The notes: a model not told the origin generated them from the letters alone. A stretch of 64,000 nt of DNA from Streptomyces thermodiastaticus (GCF_014656135.1 NZ_BNBV01000004.1:142459-206458); one strand, 5' to 3'; shown: positions 30,256 through 39,812, counted from the stretch's first letter. A program made the numbers and translations.

Positions 30256-30270
30256 TCACTCATGGTAAAC
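30256..30270 (-). promoter_or_regulatory. BldD-type operator overlapping a SigB-like -35 element
   Basis: TCACTCATGGTAA (30256-30268) fits the BldD core TNAC-N5-GTNA. On the minus strand the overlapping GTTT (30270-30267), followed 17 bases later by GGGTTG, resembles a SigB-family promoter. In S. coelicolor sigH is a BldD target, so repression of the anti-sigma/sigH transcript is expected here. Confidence 0.7.
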
Positions 30271-30376
30271 ACATGGACACGCTGCGTGGCTAGGGGTCCG
30301 GCGGGCCCAAATGGGAACGGCGCGTGCCGGGTTGAGGTACCCGGACGTCAGCGGGTCGAACCGTCCGGGGTCGCCC

Positions 30377-30637
30377 TCACACCAGGACGTGGTCGACGAA
30401 GCACCAGCGCCAGTCCTCGCCGGGTTCGAAACTCCGCATCACCGGATGCCCGGTCCGTTCATGATGCCGGGTCGCGTGCCGTCCCGGGGAGGAGTCGCAG
30501 CACCCCACGTTGCCACAGGTCAGGCACAGCCGCAGGTGCACCGGATGGGTGCCCTCCGCCAGGCACTCCGGACACGTGCGGCTGCGCGGCTCGGGCTCCG
30601 GGCGCGGCAGCGTGCCGGTGTGCGTGCACTGTCTCAT
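30377..30637 (-). CDS. UBP-type zinc finger protein
   Basis: An 86-residue protein made almost entirely of a ZnF-UBP domain. Zinc ligands are visible in RTCPECLAEG, LRLCLTCGNVGCCDSS, GRHATRHHERTGHPV and the terminal tryptophan-rich strand WRWCFVDHVLV. In eukaryotes this fold binds ubiquitin C-termini; the bacterial role is unknown. ATG 30637 is chosen because upstream residues are low-complexity. Divergent from the antiporter gene. Confidence 0.88.
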   Translation of the reverse strand: MRQCTHTGTLPRPEPEPRSRTCPECLAEGTHPVHLRLCLTCGNVGCCDSSPGRHATRHHERTGHPVMRSFEPGEDWRWCFVDHVLV

Positions 30638-30729
30638 GATGGCCAGGTTACGACGCGCGCGCTGCGAAGCGCCCCGGCACGACGTGCCGGGACATGCGGG
30701 CCGGGAACGACGATGGGCGGGCGAGAGCG

Positions 30730-32322
30730 ATGGACGTGATGCCGCTGCTGTTGCTGGTGGCGGGCAGCGCCGCGGTGGCCGGGGCGGCCCGGCGCACCCC
30801 GGTGCCGGCACCGCTGCTGCTGGTCGCCGCCGGCCTGGCCGTGTCCTACGTGCCCGGGATCCCCGACTACACCCTCGACCCCGGCGTGGTCCTGCCGCTG
30901 CTGCTGCCCCCGCTGCTGTACACCGCGGCCGTCGACAGCTCCTACCTGGACCTGCGCGCCCAGGTGCGCACCGTGGCCCTGCTGTCCGTCGGATACGTGC
31001 TGTTCGCGGCCCTGGCGGTCGGCTGGGTCGCCTACCTGATCGTGCCGGGGCTGCCGCTGACCGCGGCGCTGGTGCTGGGTGCCGTGGTGGCGCCGCCGGA
31101 CGCGGTCGCGGCGACCGCGGTGGCCCGCCGGGTGGGGCTGCCCTCGCGCATCACCACCGTCCTGCAGGGCGAGTCGCTGCTCAACGACGCCACCGCGATC
31201 ACCGCCTACAAGGTCGCGCTGGCCGCGGCCGTCGGCGAGGGCGCGACCTGGGCCGGGGGAGTGCGAGAGTTCCTCGTCGCGGCGATCGGCGGGGTGGGTG
31301 TCGGCCTGGTGCTGATGGCGCCGCTGCACTGGCTGCGCACCCACCTGAAGGAGGCGCTGACGCAGAACACGCTCTCGCTGCTGATCCCGTTCGCCGCCTA
31401 CGGCGTCGCCGAGCAGGTGCATGCCTCCGGGGTGCTCGCTGTCGTCACGGTCGCCCTCTACCTCGGGCACCGCGCCTGGGAGGTCGACTTCGCCACCCGG
31501 CTGCAGGAGGAGGCGGTGCGCAGGATGGCCGCCTTCGTCCTGGAGTCCGCGGTGTTCGCGCTGATCGGCCTGCAGCTGCCGGTCGTGCTGGGGGGAGTCG
31601 GGTCCTACCGGGCCGCCGACGCCGCCTGGTACGCCGCCGTCGTCTTCCTGGTGGTCGTCGCGGCCCGCTTCGCATGGGTGTACCCGGTGACTTACCTGCC
31701 CCGGCTGCTGCGCCGGGTCCGGGGACGGGAGGACAACCCCACCTGGCGGGATGCCATGGTCACCGCGTGGGCCGGGATGCGGGGCGTGGTGTCGCTGGCG
31801 ATCGCCTTCTCCGTCCCGCCGGTGCTGCACGACGGGACGCCCTTCCCCGGGCGCAGCATGATCCTGTTCCTGACCTTCACCACGGTCATCGGCACCCTCG
31901 TGGTGCAGGGGCTCACCCTGCCGCCGCTGATCCGTGCCCTGAAGTTCCCCGGCCGTGACCCGCAGGCCGACACCCTCGCCGAGGCCAACACCCAGGCGCA
32001 GGCGTCCCTGGCCGCCGAACGGCGGCTGGAGGAACTCCTCGCCGACGCGCGCAACGCCCTGCCACCGCCGCTCGCCGACCGGCTGCGCGGGGTCCTGGCA
32101 CGTCGCCGCAACTCCGTCTGGGAGCGTCTGGGGCAGACCAACCCGGTCACCGGTGAGTCGGTGGACGACACCTACCGGCGGCTGTCGCGGGAGATGATCG
32201 GTGCCGAACGCGCCGTGTTCGTGCGCCTGCGCGACAGCCGGTACATCGACGACGAGATGCTGCGCACCCTGCTGCGCCGGCTGGATCTGGAGGAGGCGGC
32301 CGCCTACCGGGAGGCTGCCTGA
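30730..32322 (+). CDS. CPA1-family Na+/H+ antiporter
   Basis: A 530-residue membrane protein with about 12 transmembrane helices and a cytoplasmic C-terminal tail of about 130 residues. Diagnostic motifs are LLLPPLLYTAAVD near the N-terminus, LGAVVAPPDAVAATAVARR, GESLLNDATAIT with the ion-binding Asp, and AWAGMRGVVSLAIAFS. It exchanges Na+ (or K+) for protons. The tail ends with a helical region. Single gene. Confidence 0.93.
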   Translation: MDVMPLLLLVAGSAAVAGAARRTPVPAPLLLVAAGLAVSYVPGIPDYTLDPGVVLPLLLPPLLYTAAVDSSYLDLRAQVRTVALLSVGYVLFAALAVGWVAYLIVPGLPLTAALVLGAVVAPPDAVAATAVARRVGLPSRITTVLQGESLLNDATAITAYKVALAAAVGEGATWAGGVREFLVAAIGGVGVGLVLMAPLHWLRTHLKEALTQNTLSLLIPFAAYGVAEQVHASGVLAVVTVALYLGHRAWEVDFATRLQEEAVRRMAAFVLESAVFALIGLQLPVVLGGVGSYRAADAAWYAAVVFLVVVAARFAWVYPVTYLPRLLRRVRGREDNPTWRDAMVTAWAGMRGVVSLAIAFSVPPVLHDGTPFPGRSMILFLTFTTVIGTLVVQGLTLPPLIRALKFPGRDPQADTLAEANTQAQASLAAERRLEELLADARNALPPPLADRLRGVLARRRNSVWERLGQTNPVTGESVDDTYRRLSREMIGAERAVFVRLRDSRYIDDEMLRTLLRRLDLEEAAAYREAA

Positions 32323-32386
32323 CACCGGTGGGCGTCGCAGCCTCGGGGAGCGGCCCGCCCGGCAGGTGTGTGTGCCGGGGCACGCC

Positions 32387-32448
32387 GGGTGCGGGGTGCG
32401 GTTCAGGTGGGTGCGGAGCACCCCGGGGTGCGGGGTGCGGTTCAGGTG
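32387..32448. repeat. 23-bp direct repeat spanning the stop codon of the downstream minus-strand gene
   Basis: GGGTGCGGGGTGCGGTTCAG followed by GTG occurs at 32387-32409 and again at 32426-32448, 39 bp apart. The right-hand copy contains the stop codon of the desulfhydrase-like gene, so the repeat duplicates the end of that gene including a second in-frame stop. Confidence 0.85.
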
Positions 32449-33359
32449 TGGTCCGGGAAGGGCCGGCCGGTGACGACCGCGGCGACGGTCGTGCCCCGCG
32501 GGAAGGCACCCTCGTCCGCCAGCGCGACCAGGGCGTACAGCAGCTTGGCGACATAGAGACGCTCGACGGGCACCCCGTGCCGCGCGGTGAAGTCCTCGGC
32601 GAAGGCGTGCAGTGCGGGGGTGGTGCGGGCGAAGCCGCCGAAGTGGAAGCGGTCGTCGAGCCACCAGTCGCCGCGGCGGCCTCCGAAGGCCTCCTCCTGC
32701 AGGGCCTCGACGGCGGCAGTCAGGAAACCGCCCTTGAGGACCGGGACGCCCAGCGCACGGCGGCCCGCGGGCAGCCCGGCGGCCAGCCCGGCCAGGGTGC
32801 CCCCGGTGCCGCAGGCGACGGCCGCGACGTCCGCCTGCTCGCCGAGTTCCGCACCCAGCTCCTGGCAGCCGCGGACGGCGAGTGCGTTGCTGCCGCCCTC
32901 CGGCACCACATGCGCGTCCGCGGCACCCGCCGCACGCAGTACGGCCGCGAGGGTGTCCGGCTCCGCCTTGCGGCGGTAGGTCGCGCGGTCCACGAAGTGC
33001 AGACGCATCCCGTCGGCCACGCACCGGGCCAGGGAGGGGTTGTAAGGGCGGCCGGCCAGTTCCTCGCCGCGGACCACGCCGATCGTCTCCAGGCCGAGCA
33101 GGCGGCCCGCGGCGGCGGTGGCGCGCAGATGGTTGGAGTAGGCACCGCCGAACGTGACGATCCGGCGGCCCCGCGCCGCCCGCAGATTGGGGGCGAGTTT
33201 GCGCCACTTGTTGCCGATCAGTTCGGGGTGGATCAGGTCGTCCCGCTTGAGCAGCAGACGCAGTCCGCGCCGGGTGAAGCGCTCGTCGGCCACCTCCTGC
33301 ACGGGGGAGGGGAGCCGGGGGCCGAGCGCGGCGAGGGAGGGCACGTCGGGGCTGGTCAC
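32442..33359 (-). CDS. PLP-dependent D-cysteine desulfhydrase / ACC deaminase family protein
   Basis: A 305-residue fold-type II PLP enzyme. The PLP lysine is in PELIGNKWRKLAPNLR. The substrate-binding segment is FGGAYSNHLRATAAAGRLLG, and the phosphate-binding loop is CGTGGTLAGLAAGL. Family members deaminate 1-aminocyclopropane-1-carboxylate or desulfurate D-cysteine; the choice cannot be made by eye, though the desulfhydrase function is more common outside plant-associated bacteria. GTG 33359 is the start. The gene is divergent from the encapsulin shell gene (198 bp between starts). Confidence 0.85.
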   Translation of the reverse strand: MTSPDVPSLAALGPRLPSPVQEVADERFTRRGLRLLLKRDDLIHPELIGNKWRKLAPNLRAARGRRIVTFGGAYSNHLRATAAAGRLLGLETIGVVRGEELAGRPYNPSLARCVADGMRLHFVDRATYRRKAEPDTLAAVLRAAGAADAHVVPEGGSNALAVRGCQELGAELGEQADVAAVACGTGGTLAGLAAGLPAGRRALGVPVLKGGFLTAAVEALQEEAFGGRRGDWWLDDRFHFGGFARTTPALHAFAEDFTARHGVPVERLYVAKLLYALVALADEGAFPRGTTVAAVVTGRPFPDHT

Positions 33360-33557
33360 CCTGCCATTGTGTCCGCCTCCCGGGCGGCCGCGCGGCGGCG
33401 GTCCGCCCGGATACGGGCCCCATGCCTGCCCGGCGCCACGATGATCCAATCCCGCTCTTTCGTGTAATAGCACCGATACGGACCGTGATGGAAGGCTGGC
33501 GCTCGCACATCGATGCCGGCGCCGCACGAGCCCGGTATGAGAGGGAGGCACATCTCT

Positions 33558-34964
33558 ATGTCGGTAGGCGAAGAGGTCCGTACGGAGCAGGGCCGGCCGC
33601 AGCAGAGTCTGGGCACGGCGGCCGCGCGGAATCTGGCCACCACGACCAAGTCCGTGCCCCAGATGCAGGAGATCAGCTCGCGCTGGCTGCTGCGCATGCT
33701 GCCGTGGGTCGACGTCCAGGGCGGCACGTACCGGGTGAACCGGCGTCTGACCTATGCCGTGGGCGACGGCCGGATCACGTTCGTGAAGACCGGCGACCGC
33801 GTCGAGGTGATCCCGGCCGAACTCGGCGAACTGCCCGTGCTGCGGGGCTACGAGGACCACGACGTGCTCTCCGAACTCGCCCAGCGCTGCCGGCAGCGCG
33901 AGATCGGTGCCGGCCGGGTGATCGCCTCCTTCGGCAACCGGTGCGACGAGGTGTACCTGCTGGCGCACGGCAGGGTCGAGAAGGCCGGCACCGGACCCTA
34001 CGGCGACGACCAGGTCCTCGGCGTCCTGGCCGACGGCGCGCACTTCGGCGAACAGGCGCTGCTCGACCCGGACGCCATCTGGGAGTACACGGTCCGCGCG
34101 GACACCGCGTGCACCGTCCTCGTCCTGTCCCGGCAGGACTTCGAGCAGATCGCCGAGCGCGCCGAGTCGCTGCGCGAACACCTGAGGCGGCGGCGCTCCG
34201 TCCCGGGGCAGCGCACCAACACCTACGGCGAGAAGGCGGTCGAGCTGTCCGCGGGCCACAGCGGTGAGCCGGACATCCCACACACCTTCGTCGACTACGA
34301 ACCCGAACCCCGGGAGTACGAGCTGAGCGTCGCTCAGACCGTGCTGCGCATCCACACGCGCGTGGCCGACCTCTACAACCACCCGATGAACCAGACCGAG
34401 CAGCAGCTCCGGCTCACCGTCGAGGCGTTGAAGGAGCGCCAGGAGCACGAACTCGTCAACAACCCCGAGTTCGGCCTGCTCCACAACTGCGAGTACGACC
34501 AGCGGATCCAGCCGCACGACGGGGTGCCCGGTCCCGACGACATGGACGAGCTGCTCAGCCGCCGCCGCGGCACCACGCTGTTCCTCGCCCATCCGCGCGC
34601 CATCGCCGCGTTCGGCCGCGAGCTGAACAAACGCGGACTGGTCCCCGAGACCATCGACATCGCCGGCAACCGCATCCCCACCTGGCGCGGGGTGCCGATC
34701 TTTCCGTGCAACAAGATCCCGGTGACCGAGGCCCGCACCAGCTCGATCATCGCGATGCGCACCGGCGAGGAGGACCAGGGCGTCATCGGCCTGCGCGCGA
34801 CGGGCATCCCGGACGAGATCGAGCCCAGCCTGTCGGTGCGGTTCATGGGCATCAACGAGCAGGCGATCATCAAGTACCTGGTGACCGCGTACTACTCGGC
34901 GGCGGTCCTGGTACCCGACGCGCTGGGCGTCCTGGAGAACGTCGAGGTCGGCCGTTGGCGCTGA
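33558..34964 (+). CDS. Family 2B encapsulin nanocompartment shell protein
   Basis: A 468-residue shell protein. Residues 1-100 are an N-terminal arm ([20 protein letters not shown]). Residues 105-205 form a cyclic-nucleotide-binding-like domain ([31 protein letters not shown]). Residues 240-468 are the HK97-type fold of the SrpI/family 2 encapsulins ([55 protein letters not shown]). Inserted cNMP-like domains define family 2B. ATG 33558 has a good AGGGAGG site. The polyprenyl synthetase 118 bp downstream is the likely cargo. Confidence 0.93.
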   Translation: MSVGEEVRTEQGRPQQSLGTAAARNLATTTKSVPQMQEISSRWLLRMLPWVDVQGGTYRVNRRLTYAVGDGRITFVKTGDRVEVIPAELGELPVLRGYEDHDVLSELAQRCRQREIGAGRVIASFGNRCDEVYLLAHGRVEKAGTGPYGDDQVLGVLADGAHFGEQALLDPDAIWEYTVRADTACTVLVLSRQDFEQIAERAESLREHLRRRRSVPGQRTNTYGEKAVELSAGHSGEPDIPHTFVDYEPEPREYELSVAQTVLRIHTRVADLYNHPMNQTEQQLRLTVEALKERQEHELVNNPEFGLLHNCEYDQRIQPHDGVPGPDDMDELLSRRRGTTLFLAHPRAIAAFGRELNKRGLVPETIDIAGNRIPTWRGVPIFPCNKIPVTEARTSSIIAMRTGEEDQGVIGLRATGIPDEIEPSLSVRFMGINEQAIIKYLVTAYYSAAVLVPDALGVLENVEVGRWR

Positions 34965-35082
34965 CACCGGCCGCGGCCGCAACACGGTGTCCGCACCCGC
35001 CGGGCCGGGTAGGCCCTCGGGGCGCACGCCCGGTCCCGGCCGGCGGCGCATCCTGGTTCACCGAATCTCCGAGGGGGAGCGG

Positions 35083-36258
35083 ATGGCCGAGTTCATGACG
35101 GAGTCGACACGGCGCCCACCCGGCGCACCGCCCGCCGGCGACGGCGCACCGCCCCGTGACGCGGCCCCGGGCGAGCCCCACCCCCGGCAGCCCGCGGACG
35201 GCGCCGACGCCCCCGCCGCGGCCGGCGGCGGCACCGACGGGCACGACGCCGCGCTGATCCTGGAGCGGGCCAGGGCCGCGGTCGACCCCGAGCTGCGGGC
35301 GGCGGTGGACTCGTTGCCGGCCCCGATGCGCCGCATCGCGCGCTACCACTTCGGCTGGGAACAGGCCGACGGCACCCCGGCGGCGGGGCCCGCGGGCAAG
35401 GCGATCCGCCCGGCCCTGGTGCTCGCCGCGGCCGCCGCGCTCGGCGGGCCTGCGGCCCGGGCCGGCGCGGCACGTGCCGCCGCGGCGGTGGAACTGGTGC
35501 ACAACTTCACGCTGCTGCACGACGACGTGATGGACCGGGACCCCACCCGCCGCCACCGGCCCACCGCCTGGCGGGTGTTCGGCGACGCCGACGCCGTCCT
35601 CGCCGGGGACGCCCTGCAGGCGCTGGCCCTGCGGGTGCTCGCCGAGGACCGGCACCCCGCCTCCCCGGCGGCCGCCGCCCGGCTCGCGGCCTGTGTCGTC
35701 GAGCTGTGCGCGGGCCAGCACGCCGACACGGCCCTGGAGCGACGCGCCCCCGAGGACGTCACGCTCCCCGAGGTGCTGGCCATGGCCGAGGCCAAGACGG
35801 GCGCGCTGCTGGGGTGCGCCTGCGCCGTCGGTGCGCTGTACGCCGGGGCGGGCGAGGAGGAGGTGGACGCGCTGGACACGTTCGGCCGGCAGGCCGGGCT
35901 CGCGTTCCAGCTGATCGACGACGTGATCGGCATATGGGGCGATCCCGCCCGCACCGGCAAGCCGGCCGGGGCGGACCTCGCGGCCCGCAAGAAGTCCCTG
36001 CCGGTCGTCGCCGCGCTGACCTCGGGCACGCCCGAGGCCGCCGAGCTGGCAGCGATCTACGCCCGGCCGCACCGTCCGGGCGAGGAGGAGAGCACGGCGC
36101 TGGTGGTCGAGCGCGCGGGTGGCCGGGACTGGGCCCAGTCCGAGGCGGGTGACCGGATGGCACGGGCCGTCGCCGACCTGGCCCGTGCCATCCCGGACCC
36201 CCGGGCGGCAGGCGGCCTGCTCGCCCTGGCGGAGTTCGTCACCCGCCGCACCAGCTGA
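35083..36258 (+). CDS. Polyprenyl synthetase family protein, probable encapsulin cargo
   Basis: A 391-residue isoprenyl diphosphate synthase. The first aspartate-rich motif is LLHDDVMDRD (about residues 144-153) and the second is LIDDVIGIWGD, so both Mg-diphosphate sites are intact. GKAIRP carries the conserved diphosphate-binding Lys and Arg. The first 55 residues are a Pro/Ala/Gly-rich, charged, apparently disordered extension, the form of cargo-loading domain reported for family 2B systems. It condenses IPP with an allylic diphosphate; product length is not predictable by eye. It follows the shell gene on the same strand. Confidence 0.92.
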   Translation: MAEFMTESTRRPPGAPPAGDGAPPRDAAPGEPHPRQPADGADAPAAAGGGTDGHDAALILERARAAVDPELRAAVDSLPAPMRRIARYHFGWEQADGTPAAGPAGKAIRPALVLAAAAALGGPAARAGAARAAAAVELVHNFTLLHDDVMDRDPTRRHRPTAWRVFGDADAVLAGDALQALALRVLAEDRHPASPAAAARLAACVVELCAGQHADTALERRAPEDVTLPEVLAMAEAKTGALLGCACAVGALYAGAGEEEVDALDTFGRQAGLAFQLIDDVIGIWGDPARTGKPAGADLAARKKSLPVVAALTSGTPEAAELAAIYARPHRPGEEESTALVVERAGGRDWAQSEAGDRMARAVADLARAIPDPRAAGGLLALAEFVTRRTS

Positions 36259-36294
36259 CCGCCGGGCAGCGACCGCGTCCGTCCCGGCCGCACG

Positions 36295-36342
36295 GCACCC
36301 GGCGGGCCGTACGGGGCACGAGCCGTCCGGCCCGCCGGGTGC
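36295..36342 (+). terminator. Terminator after the encapsulin/polyprenyl synthetase genes
   Basis: GCACCCGGCGGGCCG and CGGCCCGCCGGGTGC form a perfect 15-bp stem with an 18-base loop, 37 bp after the polyprenyl synthetase stop. The remainder of the 294-bp region before sodN holds no gene. Confidence 0.85.
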
Positions 36343-36552
36343 TTCGGCGTGGCGGGTATGTCGTCCGCCGGCTGCCCGACGAGAACGTGTCTCGCGGACC
36401 CGTCACCGGACACGGACGCCGCTCCGGCCGGGCCGTGAACGACCGCACCCGGCCCCCGCCCGGAGCGCCGGCGCGGCGTTCCGGGAAGGGGACCGGGTGC
36501 GGTGAGAGATGCGGCGACCTGCGCGGCGCGGGTCACGGGCGAGCCGCCCGGG

Positions 36553-36948
36553 TCAGGCCTTCTTGGTCTCCCAGAAGATCTTGTCGATCTGGGCGATGTA
36601 GTCCAGCGCCTTCTGGCCGGTGGCCGGGTCGGTGGAGGCCTTGGCCGCGGAAAGCGCCTTCAGGGTGTCGTTGACCAGCTGGTGCAGCTCCGGGTACTTC
36701 TCGAAGTGCGGGGCCTTGAAGTAGTCGCTCCACAGAACCGAGACGTGGTGCTTGGCCAGCTCGGCGCGCTGCTCCTTGATGACCGCGGCACGGGCCTGGA
36801 AGTGCGGGTCGTCGTTGCCGGCCATCTTCTCCTGGATGGCCTTCACCGACTCCGCCTCGATGCGGGCCTGGGCCGGGTCGTACACGCCGCAGGGGAGGTC
36901 GCAGTGGGCGCTGACCTTGACCTTGGGGGCAAACAGGCGGGAAAGCAT
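36553..36948 (-). CDS. sodN: Nickel-containing superoxide dismutase
   Basis: Dismutates superoxide with a single nickel ion. The 131-residue precursor has a 14-residue leader (MLSRLFAPKVKVSA) cut before His15. The nickel hook HCDLPCGVYDP supplies His1, Cys2 and Cys6 of the mature enzyme. Mature length 117 residues is normal. The leader is removed by the peptidase encoded divergently (sodX). In S. coelicolor sodN expression depends on nickel through Nur and a small RNA; I could not confirm those sites here. Confidence 0.98.
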   Translation of the reverse strand: MLSRLFAPKVKVSAHCDLPCGVYDPAQARIEAESVKAIQEKMAGNDDPHFQARAAVIKEQRAELAKHHVSVLWSDYFKAPHFEKYPELHQLVNDTLKALSAAKASTDPATGQKALDYIAQIDKIFWETKKA

Positions 36949-37093
36949 GGAGCATTCCTTCCTCGTGATCGTCTTCTCAGGTGGGACATTACTCCGTGCA
37001 AGGCGTGATTTCGCGAGTGCCCCCTAGGGCTTAGGACAAAAGTCCGGGGTCAGACTGGGAGCGGTGGAGGAACGGACCGGGGAGGTGCCGGTG

Positions 37094-37528
37094 ATGCCGG
37101 AGCTGTCGCAGGAGACCGAGCGCAGGGTGGCCGTGCTGCCCTTCGGCCTGGCGGAGGTGAGCGGGCCGTCCATGGTGCCCACGCTTCACCACGGCGACCG
37201 GCTCGTGGTGCAGTACGGGGCCCGGATCAGGCCGGGCGACATCGTCGTGCTGCGGCACCCCTTCCAGCAGGATCTGCTCATCGTCAAGCGCGCGGCGGAG
37301 CGGCGCGAGAGCGGCTGGTGGGTGCTGGGGGACAACCCGTACGCGGGCGGTGACAGCACCGACTTCGGCACCGTGCCGGAGGAGCTGGTGCTGGCGAAGG
37401 TGTGGTTCCGTTACCGGCCGCGCACGCCCGCCGCGCGCTCCCCGCTGGCCTTGGTGCGCTGGGCGCTGTCGGCGGCCAGATTCGTGCGCCCCGACCGGTC
37501 GGCCTCCAGGCGCTTGCGGGCCCGGTAG
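37094..37528 (+). CDS. sodX: SodX, S26-family (signal peptidase-like) nickel-SOD maturation protease
   Basis: A 144-residue serine peptidase that trims the SodN leader. The catalytic Ser is in SGPSMVPTL and the catalytic Lys in DLLIVKRAAERR; GDIVVLRHP and LGDNPYAGGDSTDFGTV are further family boxes. ATG 37094 is chosen because GGGAGG lies 9 bp upstream; GTG 37064 would add 10 residues. It is divergent from sodN. Its last 118 bp overlap the 3' end of the convergent CGNR gene. Confidence 0.93.
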   Translation: MPELSQETERRVAVLPFGLAEVSGPSMVPTLHHGDRLVVQYGARIRPGDIVVLRHPFQQDLLIVKRAAERRESGWWVLGDNPYAGGDSTDFGTVPEELVLAKVWFRYRPRTPAARSPLALVRWALSAARFVRPDRSASRRLRAR

Positions 37529-38061
37529 GCGGCGACGTTGGCGCGGGTGGCGCAGCGGTCGGAGCAGTAGCGGCGCGAGCGGTTGGTGGAGGTGTCCAGG
37601 TAGGCGTTGCGGCAGGGCGCCGCCTGGCACAGGCCGAGGCGGTCCACTCCGTACTCGGTGAGGTGGAAGGCCAGGCCCATCGCCGCGATCGCCGCGTAGC
37701 CGGAGGTGGCATTGGACGGATGGTCCGCCAGGTGCATGTGCCACAGCGGGCGCCCGTCCTCGTCGCGCTGGTCGTGTCCGGAGATCTGCGGGCTGACCGG
37801 GAACTCCAGCAGCAGCGAGTTCAGCAGTGCCACGGCCAGGGTCTCGTCGCCCTGGTCGGCGGCCTCGAAGACGGCGCGGAGCCGGCTGCGCACCGAACGG
37901 AAACGGGTCACGTCGGCCTCGGTGGCGCGCCGGGCCGCCGAGGAGTTCTCGCCGAACAGCTCCCGGACCGCCTCCACCGACGTCAGCCGGTCCTTGCCCC
38001 GAGCGGGCTCCTCGCTGTTGACGAGCCGCACGGCGTAATCCGAGTAATAGGCCAGTTCCAC
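37411..38061 (-). CDS. CGNR zinc finger domain-containing protein (ABATE family)
   Basis: A 216-residue putative regulator. The N-terminal ABATE domain (YYSDYAVRLVNSEEPARGKD) is followed by the C-terminal CGNR zinc finger with ligands in LCQAAPCRNAYLD and RRYCSDRCATRANVAAYRAR. Proteins of this class are thought to bind DNA. The last 40 residues are low-complexity and overlap the 3' end of sodX on the other strand. Confidence 0.9.
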   Translation of the reverse strand: MELAYYSDYAVRLVNSEEPARGKDRLTSVEAVRELFGENSSAARRATEADVTRFRSVRSRLRAVFEAADQGDETLAVALLNSLLLEFPVSPQISGHDQRDEDGRPLWHMHLADHPSNATSGYAAIAAMGLAFHLTEYGVDRLGLCQAAPCRNAYLDTSTNRSRRYCSDRCATRANVAAYRARKRLEADRSGRTNLAADSAQRTKASGERAAGVRGR

Positions 38062-38161
38062 TTGTAGTCCTTACCAGATCGCCCTAGGGTGGCGAGCGCG
38101 GTCTTGTAACGGCCGTTCCTGTCTACAGGGTATTACGCCCATCGCGCTCGGGAGGGTGACG

Positions 38162-38932
38162 ATGACGGACTTCGGTATCACCGCGGCGGCCGCGGACTGG
38201 CAGGCCTGGCAGCGAAGCTGGGACCGGCAGCAGGAGTGGTACATGCCCGACCGCGAGGACCGCTTCCGCGTCATGCTGGACATGGTGGAGGCGCTGGTCG
38301 GCACCGCGCCGCGGGTGCTGGACCTGGCCTGCGGCACCGGCAGCATCACCGCCCGCCTGCTCGACCGCTTCCCGCGGGCCACCAGCACCGGTGTCGACCT
38401 CGACCCGGCGCTGCTCACCATCGCGCGAGGCACCTTCGAGGGCGACGCACGGGTCACCTTCGTCACCGCCGACCTGACGGACCCCGACTGGCCGGCGAAG
38501 CTGCCGTACGGCTCCTACGACGCCGTCCTGACCGCCACGGCCCTGCACTGGCTGCGCCGCGAACCCCTCGCCGCCCTCTACGGGCAGATCGCGGACCTGG
38601 TCCGCGACGGCGGTGTCTTCATGAACGCCGATCACATGACCGACGACACCACCCCGCGGATCAACGAGGCCGAACGCGCCCTGCGGCACGCACGCATGGA
38701 GCGGGCCAGGCAGGAGGGCGCCCTCGACTGGGCCGACTGGTGGCAGCTGGCCGCGCGGGACCCGGTGCTGGCGGAGCCGACGGCCCGCCGCTTCGAGATC
38801 TTCGGCGAGCACGCCGACGGTGAGACGCCCTCCGCCGCCTGGCACGCGGAGGTGCTGCGCGCCCAGGGCTTCTCGGAGGCCCGGCCGGTGTGGTGCTCGC
38901 CGTCCGACACGCTGCTGCTGGCGCTGAAGTAG
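38162..38932 (+). CDS. Class I SAM-dependent methyltransferase
   Basis: A 256-residue methyltransferase of the trans-aconitate/ubiquinone type. Motif I is VLDLACGTGSITARLLDRFP and the acidic motif II residue is in TGVDLDPALL. Post-motif regions YDAVLTATALHWL and LVRDGGVFMNADHM follow. ATG 38162 follows GGGAGGGTGACG; the GTG 6 bp earlier is also possible. Substrate unknown. Single gene. Confidence 0.9.
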   Translation: MTDFGITAAAADWQAWQRSWDRQQEWYMPDREDRFRVMLDMVEALVGTAPRVLDLACGTGSITARLLDRFPRATSTGVDLDPALLTIARGTFEGDARVTFVTADLTDPDWPAKLPYGSYDAVLTATALHWLRREPLAALYGQIADLVRDGGVFMNADHMTDDTTPRINEAERALRHARMERARQEGALDWADWWQLAARDPVLAEPTARRFEIFGEHADGETPSAAWHAEVLRAQGFSEARPVWCSPSDTLLLALK

Positions 38933-39009
38933 CGGTGCCGGCCACACCGGGGACGAGGAGCGGTCGCGGCGCCGTGACCGCTCCCCGTCCCGCCAGGCGT
39001 GCGCTCCGG

Positions 39010-39812
<803 letters not shown>

